DNA from: CAYWLQ01 sp964458775
GTDB lineage: Bacteria; Myxococcota_A; Polyangia; JAAYKL01
Assembly (NCBI GenBank): GCA_964458775.1
Contig: CAYWLQ010000007.1
Span: forward strand, 5,362 to 69,361
Reading direction: 5' to 3'
DNA: 64,000 nt
Under the pieces are notes generated by a model. That model searched no databases. It was not told the origin of the DNA and was given only the letters and a program-made list of their open reading frames with translations. Shown here piece after piece: positions 35,750 through 44,214 of this stretch. A program made the translations under genes and the position numbers. Each line of letters starts with the position of its first letter. Position 1 is the stretch's first letter.

Positions 35750-37285
35750 ATGTTGATTTCTAAAATGTTTAGGTTCTTTTTAGGCATTTGTTTTATGCTG
35801 TCAGCATTTGTCTTCACCGTTAATGCACAGGAAGAAAAAAAAGAAAATCCTGCATCAAATAAAGATACGGCAAATGCACAGATTTATGTAACTGACTCTT
35901 TGGTCTCAACTGACAAAAACACAGCCACAACAATTACTCCGTCAATATCTCAGAATAACTCACCGACTAACAACGATGCTTTAGTTGTGTCAACAGAAGA
36001 AAGTACAAAAACATCAACAGTGCCTGAGGCAATTGATGTATCATCGTCTAATCAACCTTCTGCTCAACAACTTGATGTTCAAGATATTGAAGCTTTATCT
36101 AAGAATATATCGGGAGAAAAGAAGAGTATTCTTATCGGAAGCTGGACAAAAAACATAATTTTTTCAACAGACAACGGCTCTTTTAAATTTCAACCGACCG
36201 GCTTTTTGCAACCAAAATTTTTAATTAAATTCAATCCCGATTCCCAAAGCAATAACGATGAACCTCTTGACGGCAGCGGTTTTTCAATAGCAAGAGCTCA
36301 ACTGGGAATTGAAGCATGGCTTTCGAAGTGGGGGTATATCAGTCTATCAGGTAAGTTTAATTTGAAAGAGGCAGGGCTCTATAACGGATACATTAGTGTA
36401 GGTCCGAATAACGGAAAAGGAACAGCCGGTATCTCCATAGGCTTGTTTAAACCTTTTTTTGTCAGACAGTCTCTGAACAGCGAAGCAAAACTAGCAATGA
36501 TCGACTATTCTCGCGCCTGGACTGAATTGGATTTTAGAGTAGAGCAACCTTCTGTCGGTGAATACAAATATATTTATAAGCCATTAAACGAACACCAGCT
36601 TGGAATTGCCTTTCATGGCTTTGCAGCAAATTTTATAGAATACAGTGTGGGCCTATGGAACGGAGAGGACGGGTTCGCAACAGATGCTGATTTTATGTAC
36701 GGAGGAAGATTGGCTGTTCATCCAATGGGACCGTCTGTTAACTCAACTTTACTTCCCGGAGATGAATCAGATACTGCACTTTCCACAAAACCCGGATTGT
36801 CCATCGGGGCTGCTGCATCTTTGGAAGAAAGAAATGATGCAACAACAGATCTTCCGGGGCTTTTAGCTTATGATGATTATAAGTTGAAATTTGGTTGTGA
36901 TATTGCTCTGAAATATCTCGGTCTGTCACTTACAGCTGAGTATTTTATAGTAAAAATTTGGGCAAAAGAGCGAAGTATTCACGAAGCTCTACAAAGATAT
37001 CATCGCGATGCACCGGGAATGGGAGCTTACTTTCAATTCGCCTATCTGGTTGTGCCAAAAATGTTAGAAGTAGCAGGCAGATTTGATATGGCTGATGAAA
37101 ATATTGACATCCGAGGAATTAGATTTTACCCGACTATCGGAGTCACCTATTTTGTTTTCGGCCACAACCTAAAGGCGCAGTTTCAATACCGTGCTAATAT
37201 TGGTGCAGGGTATAAAGAAAACTATGATATGGGATTCATTCCTCTCTCTCACGACTTTCTTTTCATGATTCAAGGGTATATTTAA
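35750..37285 (+). CDS. Outer-membrane porin (phosphate-selective porin O/P-like)
   Basis: A signal peptide ends near FVFTVNAQ. A Ser/Thr/Asn-rich stretch to about residue 120 is followed by a beta-barrel with alternating hydrophobic strands (FLQPKFLIKF, GISIGLFKPFFVRQSL, IEYSVGLWNGEDG) and a C-terminal aromatic strand. The GFxxxRAxLGxE and GxFKxPF patterns resemble OprP/OprO-type porins. It would allow diffusion of anions or other solutes. The start ATG has GAGG eight bases upstream. It is followed by a long inverted repeat and then a single receiver-domain gene. Confidence 0.8.
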   Translation: MLISKMFRFFLGICFMLSAFVFTVNAQEEKKENPASNKDTANAQIYVTDSLVSTDKNTATTITPSISQNNSPTNNDALVVSTEESTKTSTVPEAIDVSSSNQPSAQQLDVQDIEALSKNISGEKKSILIGSWTKNIIFSTDNGSFKFQPTGFLQPKFLIKFNPDSQSNNDEPLDGSGFSIARAQLGIEAWLSKWGYISLSGKFNLKEAGLYNGYISVGPNNGKGTAGISIGLFKPFFVRQSLNSEAKLAMIDYSRAWTELDFRVEQPSVGEYKYIYKPLNEHQLGIAFHGFAANFIEYSVGLWNGEDGFATDADFMYGGRLAVHPMGPSVNSTLLPGDESDTALSTKPGLSIGAAASLEERNDATTDLPGLLAYDDYKLKFGCDIALKYLGLSLTAEYFIVKIWAKERSIHEALQRYHRDAPGMGAYFQFAYLVVPKMLEVAGRFDMADENIDIRGIRFYPTIGVTYFVFGHNLKAQFQYRANIGAGYKENYDMGFIPLSHDFLFMIQGYI

Positions 37286-37312
37286 GCTCATCACGCAATT
37301 GATTGTGCACAT

Positions 37313-37380
37313 ATGACTGTATTTCATTTTTGAACACTAAACTTGCTTCTTATCTTATAGAGCATTGACAATACAGTCAT
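37313..37380 (+). terminator. Long-arm inverted repeat after porin gene
   Basis: ATGACTGTATT at 37313-37323 and its exact reverse complement AATACAGTCAT at 37370-37380 are separated by 46 bases and followed by TTT. It may be a terminator with a large loop or a structured leader for the receiver gene. Confidence 0.4.
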
Positions 37381-37457
37381 TTTCCCGATAGCCTAGCATC
37401 TTGACAGGTTGAAGCGGTCAATACGTTAATACCTGAAAAAAAATAAAAGGGAAAAGC

Positions 37458-37853
37458 ATGTCAGAACCTCACAAAAGAAAACCCCTTCTGCTTATTGCAG
37501 ATGACGATCCGGAACTGATGGGAATACTTATCAAGAGACTGCAGCAAGCTGAAGATTATGACTTTATTACTGCTGCCGACGGAGTAAACGCCGTAAAGAT
37601 AATTCGCGAAAAAAAACCGGATGCGGTTATCTTAGATGTCATGATGCCGAAAAAGAACGGTTGGGAAGTACTCAAGGAAATTCGCAAAGATGATGATGTC
37701 AAAAACACTCCTGTCCTAATGCTAACCGGAATAGGTGCCAGTCTCAATGAGATAACTTCTCCCTTATACGGCGCAGATGCCTACCTTGACAAACCTTTCA
37801 ATTTTACAGAGCTGATTTTTACCATAAAAAAAATGTTGGCTTCAAAAAAGTAA
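37458..37853 (+). CDS. Single-domain response regulator
   Basis: The 131-residue protein is one receiver domain: acidic triad D15-D17 (IADDDPEL), phospho-acceptor D60 in VILDVMMPKKNG, conserved Thr in MLTG and K112 in YLDKPF. It has no output domain, so it acts by protein binding or as a phosphorelay shuttle, for example downstream of the two hybrid kinases in this window (inference). AAGGGAAAAGC upstream supplies a Shine-Dalgarno. Confidence 0.93.
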   Translation: MSEPHKRKPLLLIADDDPELMGILIKRLQQAEDYDFITAADGVNAVKIIREKKPDAVILDVMMPKKNGWEVLKEIRKDDDVKNTPVLMLTGIGASLNEITSPLYGADAYLDKPFNFTELIFTIKKMLASKK

Positions 37854-37962
37854 CCCCGGATATTTCAGATTGTCATCTAAGTCGAATTATTACACAGCAC
37901 ATATGCAATGTTTATCAGACTTACGATAGTATCTTCGCCGATAGCAATACTTACATTTTTTA

Positions 37963-39252
37963 TTATTTCACATAAACCAAATTTCTAACGTATTTGATCA
38001 AGGCAACTATAGCTACTCCGACAAAGGGCATATGCACCGGAAATAATGGAAATACGTAACGCTCATGACACACTGTGGGAAGATGAATTGCAAGAATACT
38101 GAGAATCGGAATAAGAAATATATATTTTGCTGCTCTGTTGTGTCGTTCAATCAAAAAACCGGTTAAGGCGAGGATCCACAGAACTCTTGACATACCTCTC
38201 ATTATTATTCGCATTATCCAGTCCATTTTATTCGGCCATGGAGGATATATTGTGGTTCTAAAAAAGCTGAACAATCCTAAAAACCTTTTCGGTAGAGACG
38301 TTAGAATTTGGTCGCCGTTTTCAACACGCCATTGTTCAAACCATCGCTTGTTTTCTTTCTCCAAAGCAATGAGCTCTTCCGGTCCGTAGCGCAGCTGCCA
38401 GTGAAGAAAATATTCGTCATTTACTGCCGGTGTAACTTGATTATATGGATCGAAAACCGGTTTGGAGTATCTCTTAATATCAAAAACGCGACTTGCGTAC
38501 AACCCTATCGGCGCAGGAGAAAAGGCCAATCCAATAGCCGCATTCCTCGCCGACCAAGCCAAAACAGGAAGGCTCAAAGCCATGGAAAATGCTCCTGCTG
38601 TAAGCCATGCCGGCCAATTCTTCCAGCGTTTGTTTAATGCGATTGCAACAACATAAACTGCAGCGACAAGCACCATGACAATTACAGAAGACCTATTGAG
38701 AATAAAAGTTGCAAGAAGAATCCCCAACAACAATCCGTGCAAAACAGACCTTGAGCTCTTTGACCGCTCTTTCCAACCAAGCAGTAGAAGTGCAGCAGCT
38801 ACCGTTTGCAGCATTGCCAAAGGTTCGGTAAGAATATTGTTGGCAGAACCGGTAAATGGCGGAGTTAGAACCAGAATTGCTGTTCCGGTTACAGCCATGA
38901 CTCTATCCTTGAACAAACGCAAGGCTAAAAAGTATGCGAGACCTGCAGCAAACGAGATAAAAATTGCATTCATCCACAATACGGCATCAGGATTTCTACC
39001 TATTACTCTGTAAAGAAGAGATATAACAAACGGCAAAAAGGGTGTTCTGGTTATTTCCGGACGGTAGGGCGGCTCAATGTCAAATGTATAGCCGTTACCG
39101 GACGCAAGATTTGCAGCTATGCCTTCGTATAAGGTAGGATCAGGCAGAGGACGCTGAGGATTTAATACTATCCAACCCGCACAAAATAAAAAGGCAACAG
39201 CTGCAAACATCGTCGCAATAATGAAATTGGGTTTAGCCGTGATATTGTTCAT
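37963..39252 (-). CDS. GT39/ArnT-like membrane glycosyltransferase
   Basis: A 429-residue polytopic protein with about ten membrane helices. The first external loop has DPTLYEGIAANLASGNGY, the acidic motif typical of GT-C enzymes that use polyprenyl-phosphate sugars. NILTEPLAMLQT and the later HERYVFPLFP also resemble this superfamily. It probably transfers a sugar from a lipid carrier to protein or glycolipid on the periplasmic side. It lies downstream of the CxxCH beta-propeller gene with a 61-base gap on the same strand. Confidence 0.75.
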   Translation of the reverse strand: MNNITAKPNFIIATMFAAVAFLFCAGWIVLNPQRPLPDPTLYEGIAANLASGNGYTFDIEPPYRPEITRTPFLPFVISLLYRVIGRNPDAVLWMNAIFISFAAGLAYFLALRLFKDRVMAVTGTAILVLTPPFTGSANNILTEPLAMLQTVAAALLLLGWKERSKSSRSVLHGLLLGILLATFILNRSSVIVMVLVAAVYVVAIALNKRWKNWPAWLTAGAFSMALSLPVLAWSARNAAIGLAFSPAPIGLYASRVFDIKRYSKPVFDPYNQVTPAVNDEYFLHWQLRYGPEELIALEKENKRWFEQWRVENGDQILTSLPKRFLGLFSFFRTTIYPPWPNKMDWIMRIIMRGMSRVLWILALTGFLIERHNRAAKYIFLIPILSILAIHLPTVCHERYVFPLFPVHMPFVGVAIVALIKYVRNLVYVK

Positions 39253-39313
39253 ACAAGAATATGAGATACCCGAAACTGCTCTTTATCGCAATATAGGGCA
39301 ACAACCAGAATCT

Positions 39314-41317
39314 TTATACTATCGGAACAGGCGGTATTTCAAAATTGTCCCAAGCAGGAGTCAAATTACTGGAATTAGTTTCCTGATTCCACAAATAAAC
39401 AGCCGGATAGGTAGTATACTCGCCGGTTTCTTCATTTCTAACTATTGCTCCCATATACAACTGAGATGATCTTACATCAGGCGGACTGTACTCAGTCTTG
39501 GGAAGATTGTACTGTTCAGGATAAGCACGCGCCGAGGAGAACACCACCCAATAGTAGCTTCTGGGTGCACCGAAATTTGTACTTTTGTTTACATCAGGAG
39601 ACCATTTTCCCCAACTATTGATAATACCGGGACTGGTTTGTCCTGTGCACGACGGAGGATCATTGGCTGCAAGTCGAATCGGAGTACCGCCTTCTGATTC
39701 TACAAAATACACCTCAGCAAACGGTCGATAGTAAATCATGCCTGATCCCAAAATGCTTATTTGTGTCGGATTGACATTATTAGGAGGAACAACCTTGTTC
39801 TGTCTAAAATTATCCTCTCTATTGAAAACTATAAGTCTGTCATCAGGAGAAAATGTCGGATAGTATTCTGCATGATTGGGGTCAGAAGCACCTGCTAGAG
39901 GTTGTACATTGCCTCCTTCTCCGTTGTTGAAAGGCACCATATGAATATTCACATCAGTTTGATTGTCCGATAGCCGGCCATCTTGAGTTCGAGTAGCCGA
40001 GGTATAGACTATACTTTGACCGTCCCTACTCCACGAAGGAGTAACAGCTGATCCGTTCTCACCTATAAGATTGATGATACCGAAACCGACTCCAAGAGCC
40101 TGCGAAGTAAGCTCATTTATGCGAGTTGCTTTATCGCCGTTGTAGCCGTCGGTTTCTAAACTTACTTGGGTTTGCAAATCAAACCATGCTAGAACATCTC
40201 GCGTAGGAGCCGTCCAACCAAAACCGACAGTTCCGCTGTAACCGTCAACTTGACGGGGATAGCCGTATGAAGTCACCATTAGCTTACGGTTATCCCAAAA
40301 CGCTCTTGAGAAAGTCTGAACTCCAAGCCAAGGCTGATTTAACAGTCGCTGAGCACCAAGAGTCAGATATGACGGAATGGTTCCAACTTCTGTCGAAGAT
40401 GCTTCAGGATCTTCTACTGAAGTAATCAGAACATTCCACGGCCAATGATCGTTAAACGATACTGCCTTTCCGTCAGGTGTAGCAGTGTGACAACCGATAC
40501 ACTGACCATGTCCTGCTCCGGCTCCGTAATCGGCATTCCTGATATTTCTTCCGTCAGGTGCAAGAATATTGTTGTAAGCAACTTTGGGAAGATTAAGTAC
40601 ATTGACAACAGCCTCATCTCCGACTCCGAAACCTGAAAGCCAACTTGTACTTTGGTTTACTTCAGATGAAGTTGTAGCCCAATAAACCATTTTTCCCTCA
40701 GCGACCACGGGAGCTATGGTAAATGACCCTCTGGTACCATTGGGAGTTCCGGGCGATGCACTGTTTACGCCTCTTACGGTTACGGTGATAGGTTCATCTA
40801 TTGATGAAACAGCCAAGCTTTCCCAAATTTCCTTTGGCATTGTCCATATATTTTTGTTGGTGTAAGCAACCAGATCATTCTTCTGTGAAGCTGCCTGTAA
40901 GCGAATTTCGAAAAGATCGGAACCTCCCGAAGGAGTAAACTTAAACCTGGGTCTCAGCCAATTTGCGGGGAAAAGCACACCTGGAGAGTTTCCTTCGGAA
41001 AGCTGCGGCTCTATTACACACGGTCCGGGTGAAGAAAAGTTGTCTTTTTCTCCGAACAAGCTTCCCGGATTTCCCGTAACTCCTTCATCCATAAGAGGAG
41101 TGTCGGGAAAAGAATTACAATCAGTCTGACAAGCACGCTCCACCTCTCCTTGCGGATTTGTCGGAATATCCGCGTCGGCGTCAGCATCAGAATCAACATC
41201 CGCATCGGCATCTGCATCACTGCCTATAGCAGGTCTAGGCTGTTCTTCGCATGCCATTGTGGATGAAAGAATAATAAAAACATTCAACAATAATAGAAAA
41301 CACAACACTTTATACAT
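39314..41317 (-). CDS. Lipoprotein with c-type heme motif and TolB-like beta-propeller
   Basis: A 667-residue lipoprotein. The signal ends STMAC (C23), followed by an Asp/Ala-rich linker (SDADADADVDSDADADADI). CIGCH at residues 273-277 predicts one covalently bound heme c. C-terminal blades include PSWSRDGQSIVYTSA and PTFSPDDRLIVFNRE, as in TolB/WD40-like propellers. The start ATG has AAGGAGAGG seven bases upstream and an adjacent hairpin. The combination suggests an exported redox or electron-transfer protein. No partner cytochrome is nearby, and whether the heme is used catalytically is unknown. Confidence 0.8.
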   Translation of the reverse strand: MYKVLCFLLLLNVFIILSSTMACEEQPRPAIGSDADADADVDSDADADADIPTNPQGEVERACQTDCNSFPDTPLMDEGVTGNPGSLFGEKDNFSSPGPCVIEPQLSEGNSPGVLFPANWLRPRFKFTPSGGSDLFEIRLQAASQKNDLVAYTNKNIWTMPKEIWESLAVSSIDEPITVTVRGVNSASPGTPNGTRGSFTIAPVVAEGKMVYWATTSSEVNQSTSWLSGFGVGDEAVVNVLNLPKVAYNNILAPDGRNIRNADYGAGAGHGQCIGCHTATPDGKAVSFNDHWPWNVLITSVEDPEASSTEVGTIPSYLTLGAQRLLNQPWLGVQTFSRAFWDNRKLMVTSYGYPRQVDGYSGTVGFGWTAPTRDVLAWFDLQTQVSLETDGYNGDKATRINELTSQALGVGFGIINLIGENGSAVTPSWSRDGQSIVYTSATRTQDGRLSDNQTDVNIHMVPFNNGEGGNVQPLAGASDPNHAEYYPTFSPDDRLIVFNREDNFRQNKVVPPNNVNPTQISILGSGMIYYRPFAEVYFVESEGGTPIRLAANDPPSCTGQTSPGIINSWGKWSPDVNKSTNFGAPRSYYWVVFSSARAYPEQYNLPKTEYSPPDVRSSQLYMGAIVRNEETGEYTTYPAVYLWNQETNSSNLTPAWDNFEIPPVPIV

Positions 41318-41338
41318 ATAATAACCTCTCCTTAATAA

Positions 41339-41357
41339 GCCGGTTTTCGACACCGGC
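41339..41357 (-). promoter_or_regulatory. Hairpin next to the Shine-Dalgarno of the CxxCH lipoprotein gene
   Basis: GCCGGT and ACCGGC form a perfect 6-bp stem with a 7-base loop, five bases upstream of the AAGGAGAGG Shine-Dalgarno on the minus strand. Folding could affect ribosome access or stability. The rest of 41318-41610 is AT-rich leader and divergent promoter DNA. Confidence 0.35.
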
Positions 41358-41610
41358 AATTCCCATCCTGTAGGTTCGAACAAACCGCTAGTGTATATCG
41401 GCCGAACCGTCGTTTCCCTTCCATATTTTAATAAAAAATAACCGTAAAACAAAAAAAAACAAACGTGTTACCTCCGGTAAAAGGCTTAGCTATTGGCTTT
41501 AACTTTATCAATATGATAAGACTCTTCAACTGTCTAGACAGAACCTAGGCAGTTTTTTGTTTGATTTTAGTGTGTTACAAAGTTTTGTTTTCGATGTTGA
41601 GGTTTGCATC

Positions 41611-42765
41611 ATGCATATTATGTACATCACGTCTGAACTTTCTCCCTATGTGGAAAAGACTGCTATAGCAAAAGAGTCCATATATCTAGCTCAATGCTTT
41701 CAGCAATTTGGACATCAAGTATCTGCTATAATTCCTTCAATCAAAGAGGTTAATATAAAGGAACACTCATTGGCTAGGCGTCTTTCACCATTAATATTTT
41801 CCTATAAAAACAGGGAAATAGAATGTGTTCGATACGATGCTCGAACAGCAGACGGGATTTCATGTTGCTTCTTGGACGCACAATCACAAAATGAGCAAGG
41901 TGAAGATGAAGATTTCGGTTTAGCAGCCGGTATTGCAGCCGCATTCGCAGAGTCTGTCTCAGATAAACCTGATGTTTGTATTTTTTTTGGCAAATCATCG
42001 GTTGGGTTTGCACAAGCAGCTAGGCAGTATCCGCAACTGGCCCAAACCGCTCTTTTAGCCTATTTGCCGGACATTACAAAAGATACTTTGTGCAAAATAC
42101 CATATGCAGATAGAATTGTTGTTCCCAGAACTTCATTGCTGACAAAAGATGAAAAAGCATCGTCAAAACTTGCTGTTATTCCCAAAGCGGTATCTTCCGC
42201 CAAACCTAATGATAAGCGATCATTAAAAACATCCTTTCAGCTAAAAAGCGGTCTTAAAGTAAGATCCGAATCATTGCTTACTTTTTTCTATGAGTTTACA
42301 CCGCAAATGCTTTCAGAGTATTTAATGTTTGATGTTCAAGCTGTAGTTTTAAATGATAGAAAGGACTGTTCTGATCTATTTGAACGCTACCCTGATCGTC
42401 TTAAAGCTGTTCCTCAAAATGAGCTGTTTTCAACAGTGTCAGCCTGCGACGCATGTGTTGTAGGAAGCGATGATCTTATGTTGTCATCCTGCCTAGCTCG
42501 AGCAACTTTGCCGATCATTACTTCTGAATTGAAAGATTTAACAGTTGACTTGGAGTCGGACCTGTCATCAGGTACAGTAATTGAGGCAGGCACTTTTGAA
42601 CCGACTGACTGGAAAGCGGGAGTATCTCGCTTAGTCAGTGCATTTAAAAGACAACCTGACTTTGAAAATCTTGTTTCAAGATTACCGACATATGCTTTTA
42701 CGTGGCAAAAAGCTGCATCATATATTCTTCAGTTAATAGAAGAAGTAAAAACGGAGAACAAATAA
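41611..42765 (+). CDS. Degenerate glycogen/starch-synthase-like protein
   Basis: The 384-residue product aligns by eye with GlgA. The N-terminus MHIMYITSELSPYVEKT parallels the family's E-x-x-P-F-x-K-T-G-G-L start, and the C-terminus GTFEPTDWKAG ... FTWQKAASYI parallels the end of GT5 enzymes. The ADP-glucose-binding KTGGL loop reads KTAIA. The mid-region HDWH-type histidine and the C-terminal SxFEPCG motif are absent (ACDACVVGSDDLMLSS). It is also about 90 residues short. GAGG eight bases before ATG 41611 supports this start over ATG 41557. It is probably not a synthase. It shares an operon with glyS, one base upstream of the synthetase start. Confidence 0.65.
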   Translation: MHIMYITSELSPYVEKTAIAKESIYLAQCFQQFGHQVSAIIPSIKEVNIKEHSLARRLSPLIFSYKNREIECVRYDARTADGISCCFLDAQSQNEQGEDEDFGLAAGIAAAFAESVSDKPDVCIFFGKSSVGFAQAARQYPQLAQTALLAYLPDITKDTLCKIPYADRIVVPRTSLLTKDEKASSKLAVIPKAVSSAKPNDKRSLKTSFQLKSGLKVRSESLLTFFYEFTPQMLSEYLMFDVQAVVLNDRKDCSDLFERYPDRLKAVPQNELFSTVSACDACVVGSDDLMLSSCLARATLPIITSELKDLTVDLESDLSSGTVIEAGTFEPTDWKAGVSRLVSAFKRQPDFENLVSRLPTYAFTWQKAASYILQLIEEVKTENK

Positions 42766-42766
42766 C

Positions 42767-44209
42767 ATGGCTAACGATAATAAAAAGCGAGGCACCGAAG
42801 AGCTTCCGCTTATGCAAAAAATATCTGCATTGTGCAAGCGACGAGGATTCATCTTTCAGTCGTCAGAGATATATGGCGGATTAAAATCTGCCTATGATTA
42901 CGGTCCTCTTGGAGTTGAACTCAAGCGAAATATCATGCAGGAATGGTGGCGTTACATGGTCCACGAACGAGAAGATGTGGTCGGTATTGACGCTTCTATC
43001 ATGATGTCTCCCAAAGTTTGGGAGGCATCGGGGCATGTTTCCGGTTTTTCAGATCCGCTGGTGGATTGCAAAACTTGCAAAACCCGCTTTAGGGCTGACA
43101 AAGCTTCTACCGTAGAACCGGGGTCCGAAATAACCTATCGTGCACAGGGCAAAACCCTAAAAATGACAGCTTCCCGAGGTTATATTTGTCCTGAATGCGG
43201 CTCAGGAGATTTAAGCGAAGAGCGAGCATTTAATTTAATGTTTAAAACCAGCTTGGGGCCTGTCGAATCAGCAGATTCAACGGTTTATTTAAGACCTGAA
43301 ACTGCTCAAGCTATGTTTGTAAACTTTCTCAATGTTCAACAGACCTATCGACTTCGTATTCCCTTTGGAATCGCTCAGCAGGGTAAATCTTTTCGCAATG
43401 AAATTACTGTAGAGCACTTTATTTTCCGTTCTTGTGAGTTTGAGCAAATGGAAATGGAATTCTTTTGTGAACCCGAGGAAGGCGACAAATGGCTTGAATA
43501 TTGGAAGAATGAAAGACTCAATTGGTATTTGAATTTAGGATGCAAAGCCGAAAAGCTTAGAGCCAGACCTCACGAAGCCGATGAACTGGCCCATTATGCC
43601 AAAGCATGCTACGACATAGAATATATGTATCCTTGGGGTTGGGATGAACTGGAAGGTATTGCCAACAGGACAGACTATGATTTGAAAAAGCACCAAGAAT
43701 CATCTGGAAAAAAACTGACATATTTTGATCCGCAAAAAATCAATCCCGAAACAGGCAAACCCGGTTTGCATTACCTCCCCTATGTTATTGAGCCGGCTGC
43801 CGGAGCCACTCGTTCGGTATTAATGTTTCTTCTTGATGCATACGATGAGGAGCCGCCTTCGGAAGGAAGAGAAGAAGGACGAGTGGTTTTGCGCCTCCAT
43901 CCAAGACTTGCACCTATAAAATGTGCAGTTTTACCCCTGGTTAAAAAAGATGATGCATTGACTGACAAAGCGCGGGAATTGGTAAAAACTTTTTGGAAAA
44001 ACTCCGTAAATGCATTTTATGACGAAAAAGATGCTATCGGTCGTCGATATGCGAGACAGGACGAAGCCGGAACACCGTTTTGCATTACAGTTGACGGCCA
44101 AACAAAAGAAGATGACACTGTTACCATTAGATATAGAGATGATATGCGTCAAGAGAGAATTAAGGCCGGTGACGCCGTGGAAACAGTACTTAAAAAATTA
44201 AGGGAGTAA
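42767..44209 (+). CDS. glyS: Glycyl-tRNA synthetase (alpha2 type)
   Basis: The 480-residue class II synthetase charges tRNA-Gly. GFIFQSSEIYGGLKSAYDYGPLGVE at the start is split by the motif 1 region. Motif 2 is FRNEITVEHFIFRSCEFEQME, motif 3 is EPAAGATRSVLMFL, and the C-terminal anticodon domain has LAPIKCAVLPLV and ARQDEAGTPFCITVD. A Zn-ribbon-like CxxC...CPECG lies at about residues 98-140. It begins one base after the GlgA-like gene, with GGAG ten bases upstream, and is followed after five bases by a SUMF1-like lipoprotein gene. Confidence 0.96.
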   Translation: MANDNKKRGTEELPLMQKISALCKRRGFIFQSSEIYGGLKSAYDYGPLGVELKRNIMQEWWRYMVHEREDVVGIDASIMMSPKVWEASGHVSGFSDPLVDCKTCKTRFRADKASTVEPGSEITYRAQGKTLKMTASRGYICPECGSGDLSEERAFNLMFKTSLGPVESADSTVYLRPETAQAMFVNFLNVQQTYRLRIPFGIAQQGKSFRNEITVEHFIFRSCEFEQMEMEFFCEPEEGDKWLEYWKNERLNWYLNLGCKAEKLRARPHEADELAHYAKACYDIEYMYPWGWDELEGIANRTDYDLKKHQESSGKKLTYFDPQKINPETGKPGLHYLPYVIEPAAGATRSVLMFLLDAYDEEPPSEGREEGRVVLRLHPRLAPIKCAVLPLVKKDDALTDKARELVKTFWKNSVNAFYDEKDAIGRRYARQDEAGTPFCITVDGQTKEDDTVTIRYRDDMRQERIKAGDAVETVLKKLRE

Positions 44210-44214
44210 TAGTT

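Noticed and set aside
41365..41392. GGTTCGAAC sequence resembling a tRNA T-arm
   Set aside because: The bases flanking the loop do not form a 5-bp stem and no acceptor or anticodon arm fits around it.
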